The notes beneath the pieces are model-generated. The model did no database searches, was not told where the DNA came from, and saw only the letters and a list, made by a program, of their open reading frames with translations. A DNA stretch of 64,000 bases from Butyrivibrio sp. (lineage in GTDB: Bacteria; Bacillota; Clostridia; Lachnospirales; Lachnospiraceae). The translations under genes were made by a program, and so were the position numbers. This document shows positions 39,315 to 48,975 of the stretch, piece after piece (within the stretch, counting starts at the first letter, position 1; each line of letters opens with the position of its first letter). The stretch spans positions 1 through 64,000 of the forward strand of contig NZ_JAFRGN010000057.1 of assembly GCF_017433805.1 (NCBI RefSeq), written 5' to 3'.

Positions 39315-41423
39315 TTATCTAAGAGAGAAAAGCATCTCGCCGTATGTAGGGTAGCTCAAGTACTTCTCTGGGATAAGTGCCTCTGCCTTATCAGCGTACT
39401 TTCTGAGTTCATCCATATCAGCAAGGACTGTACTCTGATAGTAAGCAGCTGTTTCAAGGTTCTCTGTCATGCCCTCTGCCTTCTTGGTATCCTCATAAAG
39501 CTTTGTAAGTGCTTTGCACATCTCAGCGCTGGACTCATCAAGTGACTTCAGTACTCCAAGCTCAAGCTCGCAGCATGCGCCATCGAGGAGACTCTTCTTC
39601 TGAACGATCTCTTTTGAAAGATCCTTCTGATAAGCAACAAGGCCTTCTGTAAGGTCTTTTCTGACCATCTCCTGCATTGTGAGAGACTCGATATGGATTG
39701 ACTTAGAGTAGTTCTCAAGGAGAATCTCATATCTTGAATGAATCTCTTCCTTAGTGAAGATGTGGTGCTTAGTGAAGAGTTCAATTGACTCATCAGAAAT
39801 CCAGTATGGCATGCAATCTGGAAGAGACTTAAGGTTTGGAAGACCTCTCTTTTCTGCTTCCTCAACCCACTCATCTGTATATCCGTTTCCGTTGAAAAGA
39901 ACTCTCTTATGCTCAAGGAGTGTCTCTTTTAATACTTCCTTGATCTTAGCAGCAAGAGCATCTCCTGAGAGACCTTCGAGCTTTGCATAAAGCTTAGCTA
40001 CTTCTTCTGCAACTGCTGTGTTGAGAACGATGTTAGCGTTAGCAACAGATACTGCAGAACCAGGCATACGGAACTCGAATTTGTTACCAGTGAAAGCAAA
40101 TGGTGATGTTCTGTTTCTATCTGTATTGTCCTTGGTGAAGTGTGGAAGTACTGTTGCTCCCATTGTCATCTGAGACTTGCCTGCTGCCTGATATGTGGAG
40201 CCAGCTTCTACAGCCTTAAGAACTTCTGCAAGCTCGTCACCAACGAAGATTGAGATGATTGCTGGAGGTGCCTCGTTACCACCAAGTCTGTGATCGTTAC
40301 CAGCAGATGCTACTGAGAGTCTGAGTATTGGTGCATACTCATCAACTGCTGCGATAACTGCCATAAGGAATACAAGGAAAGGTGTGTTCTCACCTGGGTT
40401 CTTGCCAGGATCAAGAAGGTTCATACCTGTATCTGTGCAGATTGACCAGTTGTTGTGCTTACCTGAACCGTTGATTCCTTCGAATGGCTTCTCGTGAAGA
40501 AGACATGCGTAGTTGTGCTTGTCAGCAACCTTCTTCATAACTTCCATTGTGAGCTGGTTGTGATCTACAGCGATGTTAGCTGTCTCAAATACTGGAGCAA
40601 GCTCGTGCTGTGAAGGAGCAACCTCGTTGTGCTTGGTCTTAGCTGGAATTCCGAGCTTCCAGAGTTCCTCGTCAAGGTCATGCATGTAAGCAGATACCTT
40701 AGGCTTGATAACTCCGAAGTAGTGATCTTCCATTTCCTGACCCTTTGAAGCAGGTGCTCCAATAAGTGTTCTTCCTGTGAAAAGAAGGTCTTTTCTCTTC
40801 TTATAGAAATCTTTATCGATAAGGAAATATTCCTGCTCTGAACCGATTGTTGTGTTTACACGGTTAACATCCTCATATCCAAGAAGGTGAAGCATCTTAG
40901 TTGCCTCGTTTGAAAGAGCCTCCATAGAACGAAGGAGAGGAGTCTTCTTATCAAGAGCTTCTCCGCCGTATGAGCAGAATGCTGTAGGAATGTAAAGAGA
41001 TCCGTCCTTGATGAATGCTGGTGATGAAGGATCCCATGCTGTATATCCTCTAGCCTCGAAGGTTGCACGAAGTCCGCCTGATGGGAAGCTTGATGCATCT
41101 GGCTCGCCCTTAACCAGCTCTTTTCCTGAGAACTCCATGATAACCTTGCCATCTTCTGTAGGAGAGATGAAGCTGTCGTGCTTCTCAGCTGTGAGGCCTG
41201 TCATAGGCTGGAACCAGTGTGTGAAATGTGTTGCACCGTTCTCGATTGCCCATTCCTTCATTGTTGCTGCTACGCAGTTAGCTACGTCCAGTTCAAGATG
41301 TGTGCCTTTTTCTATTGTCTTGTGAACTGCCTTGTAGATATCCTTGGGAAGGCGCTCCTTCATGATCTTGTCGTTGAATACAAGACTTCCAAATTCTGTT
41401 GTGAGTTTACTTGCGTCTATCAT
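39315..41423 (-). CDS. glnA: glutamine synthetase, type III
   Basis: 702 residues from ATG 41423 (GGAGG eight bases upstream), about 250 residues longer than type I enzymes, as is usual for GSIII. Active-site segments include GSEQEYFLID, HNEVAPSQHELAPVFE, GINGSGKHNNWS and FEFRMPGSA. The C-terminal extension (about 600-700) is helical. It makes glutamine from glutamate, ammonia and ATP. GSIII is typical of Bacteroidetes, Butyrivibrio-type Clostridia and cyanobacteria. It sits between asnB and gltB, 36 bases after asnB. Confidence 0.96.
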   Translation of the reverse strand: MIDASKLTTEFGSLVFNDKIMKERLPKDIYKAVHKTIEKGTHLELDVANCVAATMKEWAIENGATHFTHWFQPMTGLTAEKHDSFISPTEDGKVIMEFSGKELVKGEPDASSFPSGGLRATFEARGYTAWDPSSPAFIKDGSLYIPTAFCSYGGEALDKKTPLLRSMEALSNEATKMLHLLGYEDVNRVNTTIGSEQEYFLIDKDFYKKRKDLLFTGRTLIGAPASKGQEMEDHYFGVIKPKVSAYMHDLDEELWKLGIPAKTKHNEVAPSQHELAPVFETANIAVDHNQLTMEVMKKVADKHNYACLLHEKPFEGINGSGKHNNWSICTDTGMNLLDPGKNPGENTPFLVFLMAVIAAVDEYAPILRLSVASAGNDHRLGGNEAPPAIISIFVGDELAEVLKAVEAGSTYQAAGKSQMTMGATVLPHFTKDNTDRNRTSPFAFTGNKFEFRMPGSAVSVANANIVLNTAVAEEVAKLYAKLEGLSGDALAAKIKEVLKETLLEHKRVLFNGNGYTDEWVEEAEKRGLPNLKSLPDCMPYWISDESIELFTKHHIFTKEEIHSRYEILLENYSKSIHIESLTMQEMVRKDLTEGLVAYQKDLSKEIVQKKSLLDGACCELELGVLKSLDESSAEMCKALTKLYEDTKKAEGMTENLETAAYYQSTVLADMDELRKYADKAEALIPEKYLSYPTYGEMLFSLR

Positions 41424-41459
41424 ACCTTTCTCCTCCATTTTTTTCATATATTAAGAATT

Positions 41460-43043
41460 TTATTTGCCTGAAGCTCCATAGTTTGAAAGTACTCTTGCGG
41501 AAGGATCGTTTACATTGCAGCCCTCCCAGCTCTTATTTGGCATCCAGAAATCCACAACCATGTGCGACTGACCTGGATAGTACTTTTCAAAGATTTCTCT
41601 ATATAAAAGCGACTCCTTGGTAAATGGAGTTGCATGCTTATATTTCTTTTTATTGATCTCATATTCAGCGTATGTGTACTGCTGGTCTGCATATTCCATC
41701 AGATCATCCCTGAGTGAGTGTCCAACTGCATCTGAGAAGGCTGCTTTTTCTCTCATGAGGATTGAATATGGGATAACTTCATCTTTTTCAAAGGCTTTGC
41801 GTAAAAGATATTTGCCAATGCCGTAGGTATTGAGCTTCTTCTCCGGGTCGATGTTCATTACGTAATCTACAAAATCCAGATCTCCGAAAGGAACTCTTGC
41901 TTCCAGTGAATTTACGCTGATGCATCTGTCGGCTCTAAGAACGTCGTACATGTTGATCTCGCGAATTCTCTTTTGCGCCTCTTCCTGGAAAGCCTGAGCG
42001 CTTGGTGCAAAGTCTGTATATTTGTAACCAAAGAGCTCATCTGAAATCTCACCGGTAAGTATTACCTTGATGTCTGTATTCTCGTGAATCCACTTGCAGA
42101 GCAGGTACATTCCGATTGATGCTCTTATTGTTGTGATGTCGTAGGTTCCAAGTGCTGCAATTACCGGCTCAAGGGCATTTATAACATCGTCTTTGGTAAT
42201 GATGACTTCGTGGTGGTTACTGTGGATGTAGTCTGCAACCTCTCTTGCATACTTGAGGTCGATGGCATCTATATCCATTCCTATTGCAAAGGTTTCTATT
42301 GGTTTATCTGACAGGCTTGCTGCTACGCCGCATACCAGTGAGGAATCAAGTCCTCCTGATAAAAGAAATCCAACTGGCGCATCTGCATCGAGTCTTTTCT
42401 GAATCCCCTTAAACAGCTTGTCATGAATGTTTGCCGTGATCTGTTCAAGGTCCTGAGCCACATGCTCCTTTACCTTGGTCAGGTCTCTGTAGCAGACAAA
42501 CTGTCCATCTTCATAGAAATGCCCTGGCGGGAAAGGCATTATCTTATCACACGCTCCCACCAGGTTCTTGGGCTCTGAAGCAAAGATTATATATCCATCA
42601 GCGTCATAGCCGTAATAGAGGGGTCTTATTCCTATTGGATCTCTTGCAGCAATGAATTTCTTTTTGGCCCCGTCGTAGATGACGCAGGCGAATTCAGCAT
42701 CAAGAAGTCCGAACATTGCTGTTCCAAGCTTTTCATAAAGAGGAAGTAGTATTTCGCAATCACTTTCACTTTTGAATTCATACCCAAGGGATACCAGATA
42801 TTCTTTTAGATCTTTGAAGCCGTAGAGCTCACCGTTACAGACCACTGTATTGCCATTTAAGTTAAATGGCTGCATCCCTGCTTCGTTAAGGCCCATGATT
42901 GAGAGGCGATTAAAGCCTACCCATCCTGCATCTACTTTCTGAATCCTGCTCATGTCAGGGCCTCTTGAAATGGTCTTTGAGAGCATCTGCTCAAAGAACT
43001 CCTGGGAAATATCTTCCCTTGCGTATGTAAGTATTGCGCACAT
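41460..43043 (-). CDS. asnB: asparagine synthetase B (glutamine-hydrolysing)
   Basis: 527 residues. The N-terminal glutaminase has Cys2 as nucleophile (MCAILTY), plus the segments NRLSIMGLNEAGMQPF and VCNGELYGF. The synthetase domain has the PP-loop FLLSGGLDSSLV and the region TGEISDELFGYKYTD. It makes asparagine from aspartate, ATP and glutamine. Its place between amt and glnA joins it to ammonium assimilation. The ribosome site is AGGAGG. A hairpin at 43082-43111 lies in its leader. Confidence 0.95.
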   Translation of the reverse strand: MCAILTYAREDISQEFFEQMLSKTISRGPDMSRIQKVDAGWVGFNRLSIMGLNEAGMQPFNLNGNTVVCNGELYGFKDLKEYLVSLGYEFKSESDCEILLPLYEKLGTAMFGLLDAEFACVIYDGAKKKFIAARDPIGIRPLYYGYDADGYIIFASEPKNLVGACDKIMPFPPGHFYEDGQFVCYRDLTKVKEHVAQDLEQITANIHDKLFKGIQKRLDADAPVGFLLSGGLDSSLVCGVAASLSDKPIETFAIGMDIDAIDLKYAREVADYIHSNHHEVIITKDDVINALEPVIAALGTYDITTIRASIGMYLLCKWIHENTDIKVILTGEISDELFGYKYTDFAPSAQAFQEEAQKRIREINMYDVLRADRCISVNSLEARVPFGDLDFVDYVMNIDPEKKLNTYGIGKYLLRKAFEKDEVIPYSILMREKAAFSDAVGHSLRDDLMEYADQQYTYAEYEINKKKYKHATPFTKESLLYREIFEKYYPGQSHMVVDFWMPNKSWEGCNVNDPSARVLSNYGASGK

Positions 43044-43081
43044 ACTGTTTCCTCCTGAATATCATTTATATTTAGTGATAA

Positions 43082-43111
43082 AGGATTGCTACACTTCGTT
43101 CTCGCAATCCT
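43082..43111 (-). promoter_or_regulatory. hairpin in the asnB leader
   Basis: AGGATTGC (43082-43089) pairs with GCAATCCT (43104-43111) about 40 bases before the asnB start. On the minus strand it is followed by TTATCAC, which is too weak for a terminator. It may stabilise the processed asnB transcript or take part in attenuation. Confidence 0.4.
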
Positions 43112-43183
43112 ACATCCATTCGGAAATCGATATACTCATTTCATTCGTATATCTTTTTTCCTTATGTCTGTTAGGTCTTCAAA

Positions 43184-43221
43184 TTCATATTCTGCTTAGT
43201 GTAAACACAGCAGAATATGAA
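43184..43221 (-). terminator. hairpin at the end of amt
   Basis: A perfect 13-bp stem TTCATATTCTGCT (43184-43196) with AGCAGAATATGAA (43209-43221), 15 bases after the amt stop. The U-tract is short (TTTG), so read-through to asnB is likely. Confidence 0.6.
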
Positions 43222-43235
43222 CTTTCATCCCTTTA

Positions 43236-45005
43236 TCACTCAACATCCGCGAGGGCTGCTGCACCTTCCTCGCCGGTACGGATCTTTACTACATTGTCGA
43301 GACTGTATACGAAGATCTTTCCATCTCCGATATGACCTGTGTAAAGAGCCTTCTTGGCTGCTTCGATAACATCTGCCACAGGGATCTTGCTGATAACAAC
43401 TTCCAGCTTGATCTTGGGAAGGAGAGTGGCATCCATCTCGACTCCACGATACATTTCGCCAGAACCTTTCTGGACGCCACATCCCATGACTTGAGTAACA
43501 GTCATCCCTGTTACACCGAGATCGTTCATTGCACGTCTCAGCTTATCGTAGCGGGACAACTTAGCGATAATAACAACTTTATGAATACCTGATTCTGTAT
43601 GAACTGGTGCAGCTACAACTGGAACTGATGCATTCTTCTGGAATGTAGAAGCTTCGCTGTACTCGCTGACACCAAGGTCTGTATTTTCATTAACTGCCAT
43701 CTGGAGTGTGTTAGAAACATCCATGATCGCAAATCCTGAATAAGCGCTTGCAAGGCCATGCTCTGTTGAGTCAAGACCAAGGATCTCTTCCTCTTCTGTA
43801 ACACGAAGGCCAAGAACTGCCTTGATAGCAAGGAATGTAAGTGTGATCATAACTGCTGTCCAAGCTGCTGTAGCTGCGCATCCAAGAAGCTGGATTCCAA
43901 GGAGCTTGAAGCCGCCGCCGTAGAAGAGACCTACCATCTCGTTTCCAGCTGCATCAGCAATTGAGTAGCCAGGTGCTGTATTTGTAGCAAAAAGACCTAC
44001 TGCAAGTGTTCCCCAGATACCATTGAGGCAGTGAACTGCAACTGCACCAACTGGATCATCAACATGAAGCTTGTAATCAAGGAACCAAACACCGAAGCAA
44101 ACAAGAAGGCCTGCTACGATACCAATTACGATTGAACCAAAAGCATCAGCTACATCACAAGGAGCTGTGATAGCTACAAGACCAGCAAGTGAAGCATTCA
44201 GACACATTGAAACATCTGGCTTACCATATTTGATCCATGTAAAGATCATACATGTTACTGTTGCAAGTGCTGGAGCAATAGTTGTTGTTACGAATACTGA
44301 ACCGAGCTGATCAACTGATGTACAAGCTGCTCCGTTGAAGCCATACCAGCCAAGCCAGAGGATGAATACACCAAGAGCTGCTGCTACGAGGTTATGTCCT
44401 GGGAAAGCATTTACTTTTGTAACCTTTCCTGACTTATCTCTTTCAAATTTACCAATACGTGGTCCAAGGAAAGCTGCACCGATAAGTGCTGAGATACCTC
44501 CAACCATGTGAATACAGTTAGAACCTGCAAAATCGTGGAAACCGATCTGTGCGAGCCAACCGCCGCCCCATGTCCAGTGAGCCTCGATAGGATAAATGAT
44601 TGCTGAGATAACTGCTGAGTATACACAGTAAGAAATGAACTTAGTTCTCTCTGCCATTGATCCTGAAACGATTGTTGCTGTTGTAGCACAGAACACAAGG
44701 TTGAATACGAAGTTAGACCAGTCAAAGTTTGCATAACTTGTAAAGATGTCGAATCCTGGTCTTCCGATTATTCCTGCGATGTCTTCGCCAAGGAGCAATC
44801 CAAAACCGATAAGAATAAATACTACAGTACCAATACAGAAATCCATAAGGTTCTTCATTATGATATTTCCTGTATTCTTAGCCCTTGTGAAACCAGCCTC
44901 ACACATTGCAAAACCTGCCTGCATCCAGAACACCAGGGCCGCTCCTATAAGGAACCATACGCCAAACACACTACTATCTATTGCACTTAAGATATCTTCA
45001 CTCAT
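43236..45005 (-). CDS. amt: ammonium transporter fused to a PII (GlnB-like) domain
   Basis: 589 residues. Residues 1-420 form an Amt channel with eleven helices (FAMCEAGFTRAKN, GGGWLAQIGFHDFAG, CLNGIWGTLAVGLFA). A linker (about 420-474) leads to a complete PII domain (475-589: KVVIIAKLSRYDKLRRAM, LLPKIKLEVVI, TGHIGDGKIFVY). In the T-loop the sequence is MYRGVEMDATLLPK: Tyr46 equivalent is kept but the uridylylation site Tyr51 is Met524. In free systems PII (GlnK) plugs the channel when nitrogen is plentiful; here the plug is covalently attached. The ribosome site is GGAG. The leader has two terminator-like hairpins. Confidence 0.96.
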   Translation of the reverse strand: MSEDILSAIDSSVFGVWFLIGAALVFWMQAGFAMCEAGFTRAKNTGNIIMKNLMDFCIGTVVFILIGFGLLLGEDIAGIIGRPGFDIFTSYANFDWSNFVFNLVFCATTATIVSGSMAERTKFISYCVYSAVISAIIYPIEAHWTWGGGWLAQIGFHDFAGSNCIHMVGGISALIGAAFLGPRIGKFERDKSGKVTKVNAFPGHNLVAAALGVFILWLGWYGFNGAACTSVDQLGSVFVTTTIAPALATVTCMIFTWIKYGKPDVSMCLNASLAGLVAITAPCDVADAFGSIVIGIVAGLLVCFGVWFLDYKLHVDDPVGAVAVHCLNGIWGTLAVGLFATNTAPGYSIADAAGNEMVGLFYGGGFKLLGIQLLGCAATAAWTAVMITLTFLAIKAVLGLRVTEEEEILGLDSTEHGLASAYSGFAIMDVSNTLQMAVNENTDLGVSEYSEASTFQKNASVPVVAAPVHTESGIHKVVIIAKLSRYDKLRRAMNDLGVTGMTVTQVMGCGVQKGSGEMYRGVEMDATLLPKIKLEVVISKIPVADVIEAAKKALYTGHIGDGKIFVYSLDNVVKIRTGEEGAAALADVE

Positions 45006-45041
45006 ACACGTTCTCCTCTCCGCTTATTAGCTCTTCATAAT

Positions 45042-45094
45042 AAAAAAATGCAATGGCCCACTACACACCCCTGTAGTCTAATGCGCCATTGCAT
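45042..45094 (-). terminator. leader terminator T2 upstream of amt
   Basis: ATGCAATGGC (45048-45057) pairs with GCCATTGCAT (45085-45094); an inner ACTACA/TGTAGT stem carries a six-base loop. On the minus strand seven T follow (45041-45047 region). It is inside the amt 5' leader, about 40 bases before the start, so transcription must read through it. Confidence 0.8.
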
Positions 45095-45172
45095 CTAATC
45101 TAATAGATATAACTATGAAGATATGATCATGTATACACGCACACCGCGGACTGCCCATGCATACAGATAAAC

Positions 45173-45205
45173 AAAAAGCGCCTTAGAGATTCCTCTCTAA
45201 GACGC
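45173..45205 (-). terminator. leader terminator T1 upstream of amt
   Basis: A 12-bp stem (45178-45189 with 45194-45205) around a four-base loop TTCC, then TTTTTG on the minus strand. It lies about 20 bases downstream of the predicted start of amt transcription. It could also end the transcript of the small membrane-protein gene at 45282-45590. Confidence 0.8.
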
Positions 45206-45225
45206 CCTTGTCTTTATGTTTATGA

Positions 45226-45254
45226 ATTCTAAAACATATAAAAAGACATGTCAA
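45226..45254 (-). promoter_or_regulatory. near-consensus sigma-A promoter of amt
   Basis: -35 TTGACA (45249-45254), 17-base spacer, -10 TAGAAT (45226-45231) on the minus strand. Strong initiation followed by two hairpins suggests control by antitermination rather than at initiation. Confidence 0.8.
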
Positions 45255-45281
45255 GTATTTTGTATACAATAATGCAATTAA

Positions 45282-45590
45282 TTATTTAACTAAACGAATA
45301 TCTCCTATGAGTGGAAGTGGCTGTGTACTAAGCTGAAATGCTCTTGCTATACCCATAATGATATAGACAAATACCGCAATACAACCAACCCAACGTATAA
45401 GTCCAAATATTCCACCGAATTGTCCGATTGCTCCAAAAATTATTGCTGCAAGGATCAGTATAAGCCCCTGATTGAGATGATGCTTAACAACTACATCCTC
45501 CTTGTCGCGGAGCAAAAAGCTAATGATCCAGCCAACAACTGTTAAGTAGCAAAGTACTGAAAAAAGTTTGGTACTAGTATTAGATTGCAT
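45282..45590 (-). CDS. small membrane protein, DUF4870-like
   Basis: 102 residues, three hydrophobic helices (about 9-26, 38-62, 65-88). The pattern DKEDVVVKHHLNQGLIL after the first helix is typical of the DUF4870/Tic20-like small membrane proteins. Function is unknown. The ribosome site GGGAGGG is at seven bases. It lies upstream of the amt promoter on the same strand. Confidence 0.75.
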   Translation of the reverse strand: MQSNTSTKLFSVLCYLTVVGWIISFLLRDKEDVVVKHHLNQGLILILAAIIFGAIGQFGGIFGLIRWVGCIAVFVYIIMGIARAFQLSTQPLPLIGDIRLVK

Positions 45591-45668
45591 AATATCCCTC
45601 CCACATCAAAAACTTATCAGTTTTATGATACATCTATATTATACCTAATACCACACAAAAGTTGCTAT

Positions 45669-47015
45669 TTATGCGAAAACCTTTTTTCTCCATTTACCTC
45701 TCATGTATCTGATAACACAGCCAATTCCTGTAATTGCCCAGGTAAGGCCGTTTGTGTACCAGCATCCCCAAAGTCCTACGCCTGGAATCGCCATAAGAAC
45801 TGCAGCAAAGCCGATACGTCCAGCTACTTCTATGATTCCGTTTATAAGAGCAAAGGCTGCATCACCTACGCCGTTTAACATTCCTCTAAATACATATATA
45901 AGTCCTAGGAAGAAGTAGAAGCATCCTGTTATTCTAAGTCCCATTGCACCTATTCGGATTGCTTCCTGATTAGGTGTAAAGAAGCCAATGATAGCCTCGC
46001 CAAAAGCAAACATTACAACCGCCATAAGCGCACTGAATATAGCCACCAAAATGACACTCTTGATACATCCACTCTTAACTCTGTCGAGCTTCTTGGCACC
46101 GGCATTCTGCCCAGCAAAGGTAGATACAGCTGTTCCAAGTGATCCAAATGGCTGCTGAACCAACTGCTCAACACGTCCTGTGGCTGTATACGCCGCCATT
46201 ACATTACTTCCAAAGCTGTTAACTACTCTCTGAAGGGCTACGCATGAGAAAGCGATAAGTGCATTCTGGAGCGCCAGAGGAATACCGAGTCTGATTGCTT
46301 TATCAATGATATCTGTATCCAGATCCTTGTGCCTTTTAGATAGCTGAAGATAGGGGTTCTTTTTAACTCCAACAACTATTGAGCCCACCATTGCTATTGT
46401 CTGGGAAAAGACTGTAGCTATGGCTGCACCGGCAACTCCCCAGTGGAGGCCTACTACAGTGATAAGGTCCAGAACTATGTTGATAATGCAGGCTACAACG
46501 AGGAAAATAAGAGGAGTCTTACTATCGCCAAGGGCCCTCAATATAGAAGAAATCATGTTGTATGCAGCAACCAGGAAAGTTGCTCCGCACACGATTCTCA
46601 TGTATAAAAGAGCATCTCCCATACATTCATCAGGAGTATCCATGATAGTCAGTATTGGCCTTGCAAACACAACACTCACGATACTCATAAGAATGCCTGC
46701 TACAAGAGTGATATATATGGCATTACCAACTATCTTTTTAACATACTCATCTTTTCCAGCACCAAAATTCTGAGAGATCATGATGCCGACACCTGCGCCC
46801 ATACCAAGGCACAGTGAAAAGAATAGGAAGTTTACGCTTCCTACCGCGCCAATTGAAGCAAGACCATACTCGCCTCCAAACTGGCCAACGATGATGGTAT
46901 CTGCAAGGTTATAAAACTGCTGAAATAAATTACCCAAGAGCATTGGGATCGTGAATTTTATAAGAAGGGCTATTTCGTTGCCCTTAGTCATGTCGGTGAC
47001 ATATTTTTTTGCCAT
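45669..47015 (-). CDS. MATE family efflux transporter
   Basis: 448 residues from ATG 47015 (AAGGAAA upstream). Twelve transmembrane helices in two related halves. Typical segments: MTKGNEIALLIKFTIPMLL, NLADTIIVGQFGG, and GMGAGVGIMISQNFGAGK in the first half; QQPFGSLGTAVSTFAGQN in the second. MATE proteins expel cationic drugs or metabolites with Na+ or H+; the substrate is unknown. Monocistronic by position. Confidence 0.92.
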   Translation of the reverse strand: MAKKYVTDMTKGNEIALLIKFTIPMLLGNLFQQFYNLADTIIVGQFGGEYGLASIGAVGSVNFLFFSLCLGMGAGVGIMISQNFGAGKDEYVKKIVGNAIYITLVAGILMSIVSVVFARPILTIMDTPDECMGDALLYMRIVCGATFLVAAYNMISSILRALGDSKTPLIFLVVACIINIVLDLITVVGLHWGVAGAAIATVFSQTIAMVGSIVVGVKKNPYLQLSKRHKDLDTDIIDKAIRLGIPLALQNALIAFSCVALQRVVNSFGSNVMAAYTATGRVEQLVQQPFGSLGTAVSTFAGQNAGAKKLDRVKSGCIKSVILVAIFSALMAVVMFAFGEAIIGFFTPNQEAIRIGAMGLRITGCFYFFLGLIYVFRGMLNGVGDAAFALINGIIEVAGRIGFAAVLMAIPGVGLWGCWYTNGLTWAITGIGCVIRYMRGKWRKKVFA

Positions 47016-47088
47016 TAGTATTTTCCTTAAATTAGATGATTTCAGTGTCAATTTTCACTCTAACATTACTAATTGCAAAAGTAAACAA

Positions 47089-47109
47089 GGCAGCGCCACT
47101 GGCGCTGCC
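47089..47109 (-). terminator. terminator after the sugar-binding protein gene
   Basis: GGCAGCGCC (47089-47097) with GGCGCTGCC (47101-47109), a GC-rich stem 34 bases after the stop on the minus strand, followed by TTGTTTACTTTTGC. Confidence 0.75.
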
Positions 47110-47142
47110 CTGCATAAAAATTTAATACTTTATTAAGAATAA

Positions 47143-48915
47143 TTACTGAGCTGCTTTTCTAGCATCAAGCATTGGCTGATACTTCTCTGTATCAAATGCT
47201 GTAAGATCGCTCCATCCAAGACCCTCAAGCTGAGCTGTCATTGCATCCCACTGAGCTTCGAAATCAGCGTCGTCCTTAGCAAATACCATTCTCCATGAAG
47301 CATCCTTGATTGTATCGCCGCACTGCTTACGAGCAAGGCTGATATCTGTTGTATCAATAGCAAGAGCCATGTTGATACTTGGAACTACTGTCATCATGTT
47401 GTTCTTTGTAAGGTAATCAACGTCATCAGCTGCACCAAACTTATCTGTCCATTCCTTAGTTGTCTTTGTCTGGTTCATCTCGATTGTTGTTGACCAGAAA
47501 TCTGTTCCGTAAGGCTCGTTTGTATCTGGGTTGATATCGCAAGAAGCTACGATCCACTGGTTGATCTGGTTGTTACCATCGTTCCAGTTTCCGCCGCCCT
47601 GATCTTCAGGAACAGCAACTTCTGCTGAGAATCTGTTAAGACCATCTTCTGTAAGTGTGTACTTGCCGTTCTCTACAGTGTAGATGAGGCCTTCTGTACC
47701 AGCATGCTGAAGCTGAACGCCCTCTGGTGAAGCATACCAGTCAAGGAACTCCATAAGTCTAGCAAAGTTCTCATCACTTACCTGTGAACCAACAGCAATA
47801 ACACGGCCATCACCATAGTATGTATCAGATGGCTGATAAAGGTTTGTATCTGCTACAGGGATCTCGATGTAGTTAGTTCCCTCTTCACCCTTTGCAGGTG
47901 TGTTCCAGAAACCATACTGCCAGCTATACCAGTAGAGGTATACTCTCTTGTCCTGCATCTTGGATACCATTGAGTTCCAGTCCTGTGTAGCTGAGTCAGG
48001 ATCTACAAGACCCATCTGGTTAGCCTGATATAAGAACTTAAGCATCTTGTAGTATGCGCCAGCCTTGTCTGTAAGAGGAACGATAGAGTTATCTGTTCCG
48101 ATAAGGACTGATCCGTTTACTTCCTGTCCATACCACTTTGTAAGCTGCGCAACGTTCTCCATGTACTGGCTATCCCAGTCTTTCCAAAGAGATACAGCAT
48201 ATGCTGGGTCGCCCTTATCGTTTGTAGGATGTGCCTTCTGGATATCTGCAAGGCAGTTAAGAAGGTCATCTGTGTTCTTAAGCTCTGGAGCGCCTACTTC
48301 GTTGTACATATCCCATCCAATACGAGGGTATGTATAAACGTGAAGCTGCTTGTAAGCCGTAGGTCCGTTGTTGTTCATCTCAAGAGGAATAGCATAGATC
48401 TTAGTGCCATCACCCATCATTGAGTTGAACTGCTTGATCTGTGACATGTACTTAGCAAGGTTAGGATACTGCTCGATTACATCTGTCAGATCGTGGATAA
48501 GACCTGTTTCGATACATTCCTGCATGTCAGCATTGTCAAGGATAATAAGATCTCCAAGAGCACCAGCTGCGCAACGTGTCTGATAAAGAGCTGCGCCATC
48601 GCCTGATACCTGAGGTGCGATGATGTTGAGATCCATGTTGAATTTGTCTTTTACAATCTTTCCATACCATCCGGACTGTACGCCCTGGAAGTTAGCTGCT
48701 ACATTGTAGAAATCTACAGTGTACTCAGATGAGTGATCTGCCTCTGCAGCAGGTGCAGCTGCTGTGTCTCCACCAGATGTGGATGTTGTCTCAGTCTTAG
48801 TAGAAGTCTGAGCATTTCCTCCTGTGCTCTCTGCAGCAGTCTGACCACAGCCAGCAATCATAGATGCTGCCATGATAGTTGTCATTGCCAGAGAAGCGAT
48901 TTTTTTGAACTTCAT
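47143..48915 (-). CDS. ABC sugar-binding lipoprotein (LplA-type), probably for xylo-oligosaccharides
   Basis: 590 residues from the second ATG (48915), seven bases after AAGGAGGA; the first ATG is too close. Lipoprotein signal with lipobox MIAGC (Cys23), then a Ser/Thr/Gly/Ala-rich linker to about residue 60. The rest is a large type-1 solute-binding protein (DLIILDNADMQECIETGL, MEFLDWYASPEGVQLQHAG). Such large binding proteins pair with LplB/LplC-type permeases that import oligosaccharides. The ligand is inferred from the GH120 beta-xylosidase of the locus. No ATPase gene is here; this class uses a shared MsmX-like ATPase. A hairpin precedes the gene. Confidence 0.9.
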   Translation of the reverse strand: MKFKKIASLAMTTIMAASMIAGCGQTAAESTGGNAQTSTKTETTSTSGGDTAAAPAAEADHSSEYTVDFYNVAANFQGVQSGWYGKIVKDKFNMDLNIIAPQVSGDGAALYQTRCAAGALGDLIILDNADMQECIETGLIHDLTDVIEQYPNLAKYMSQIKQFNSMMGDGTKIYAIPLEMNNNGPTAYKQLHVYTYPRIGWDMYNEVGAPELKNTDDLLNCLADIQKAHPTNDKGDPAYAVSLWKDWDSQYMENVAQLTKWYGQEVNGSVLIGTDNSIVPLTDKAGAYYKMLKFLYQANQMGLVDPDSATQDWNSMVSKMQDKRVYLYWYSWQYGFWNTPAKGEEGTNYIEIPVADTNLYQPSDTYYGDGRVIAVGSQVSDENFARLMEFLDWYASPEGVQLQHAGTEGLIYTVENGKYTLTEDGLNRFSAEVAVPEDQGGGNWNDGNNQINQWIVASCDINPDTNEPYGTDFWSTTIEMNQTKTTKEWTDKFGAADDVDYLTKNNMMTVVPSINMALAIDTTDISLARKQCGDTIKDASWRMVFAKDDADFEAQWDAMTAQLEGLGWSDLTAFDTEKYQPMLDARKAAQ

Positions 48916-48975
48916 TTTCATTCCTCCTTTTTCTTATAAACGCCCATTAAAAATGGGTAATTGCACATAAGGAAC

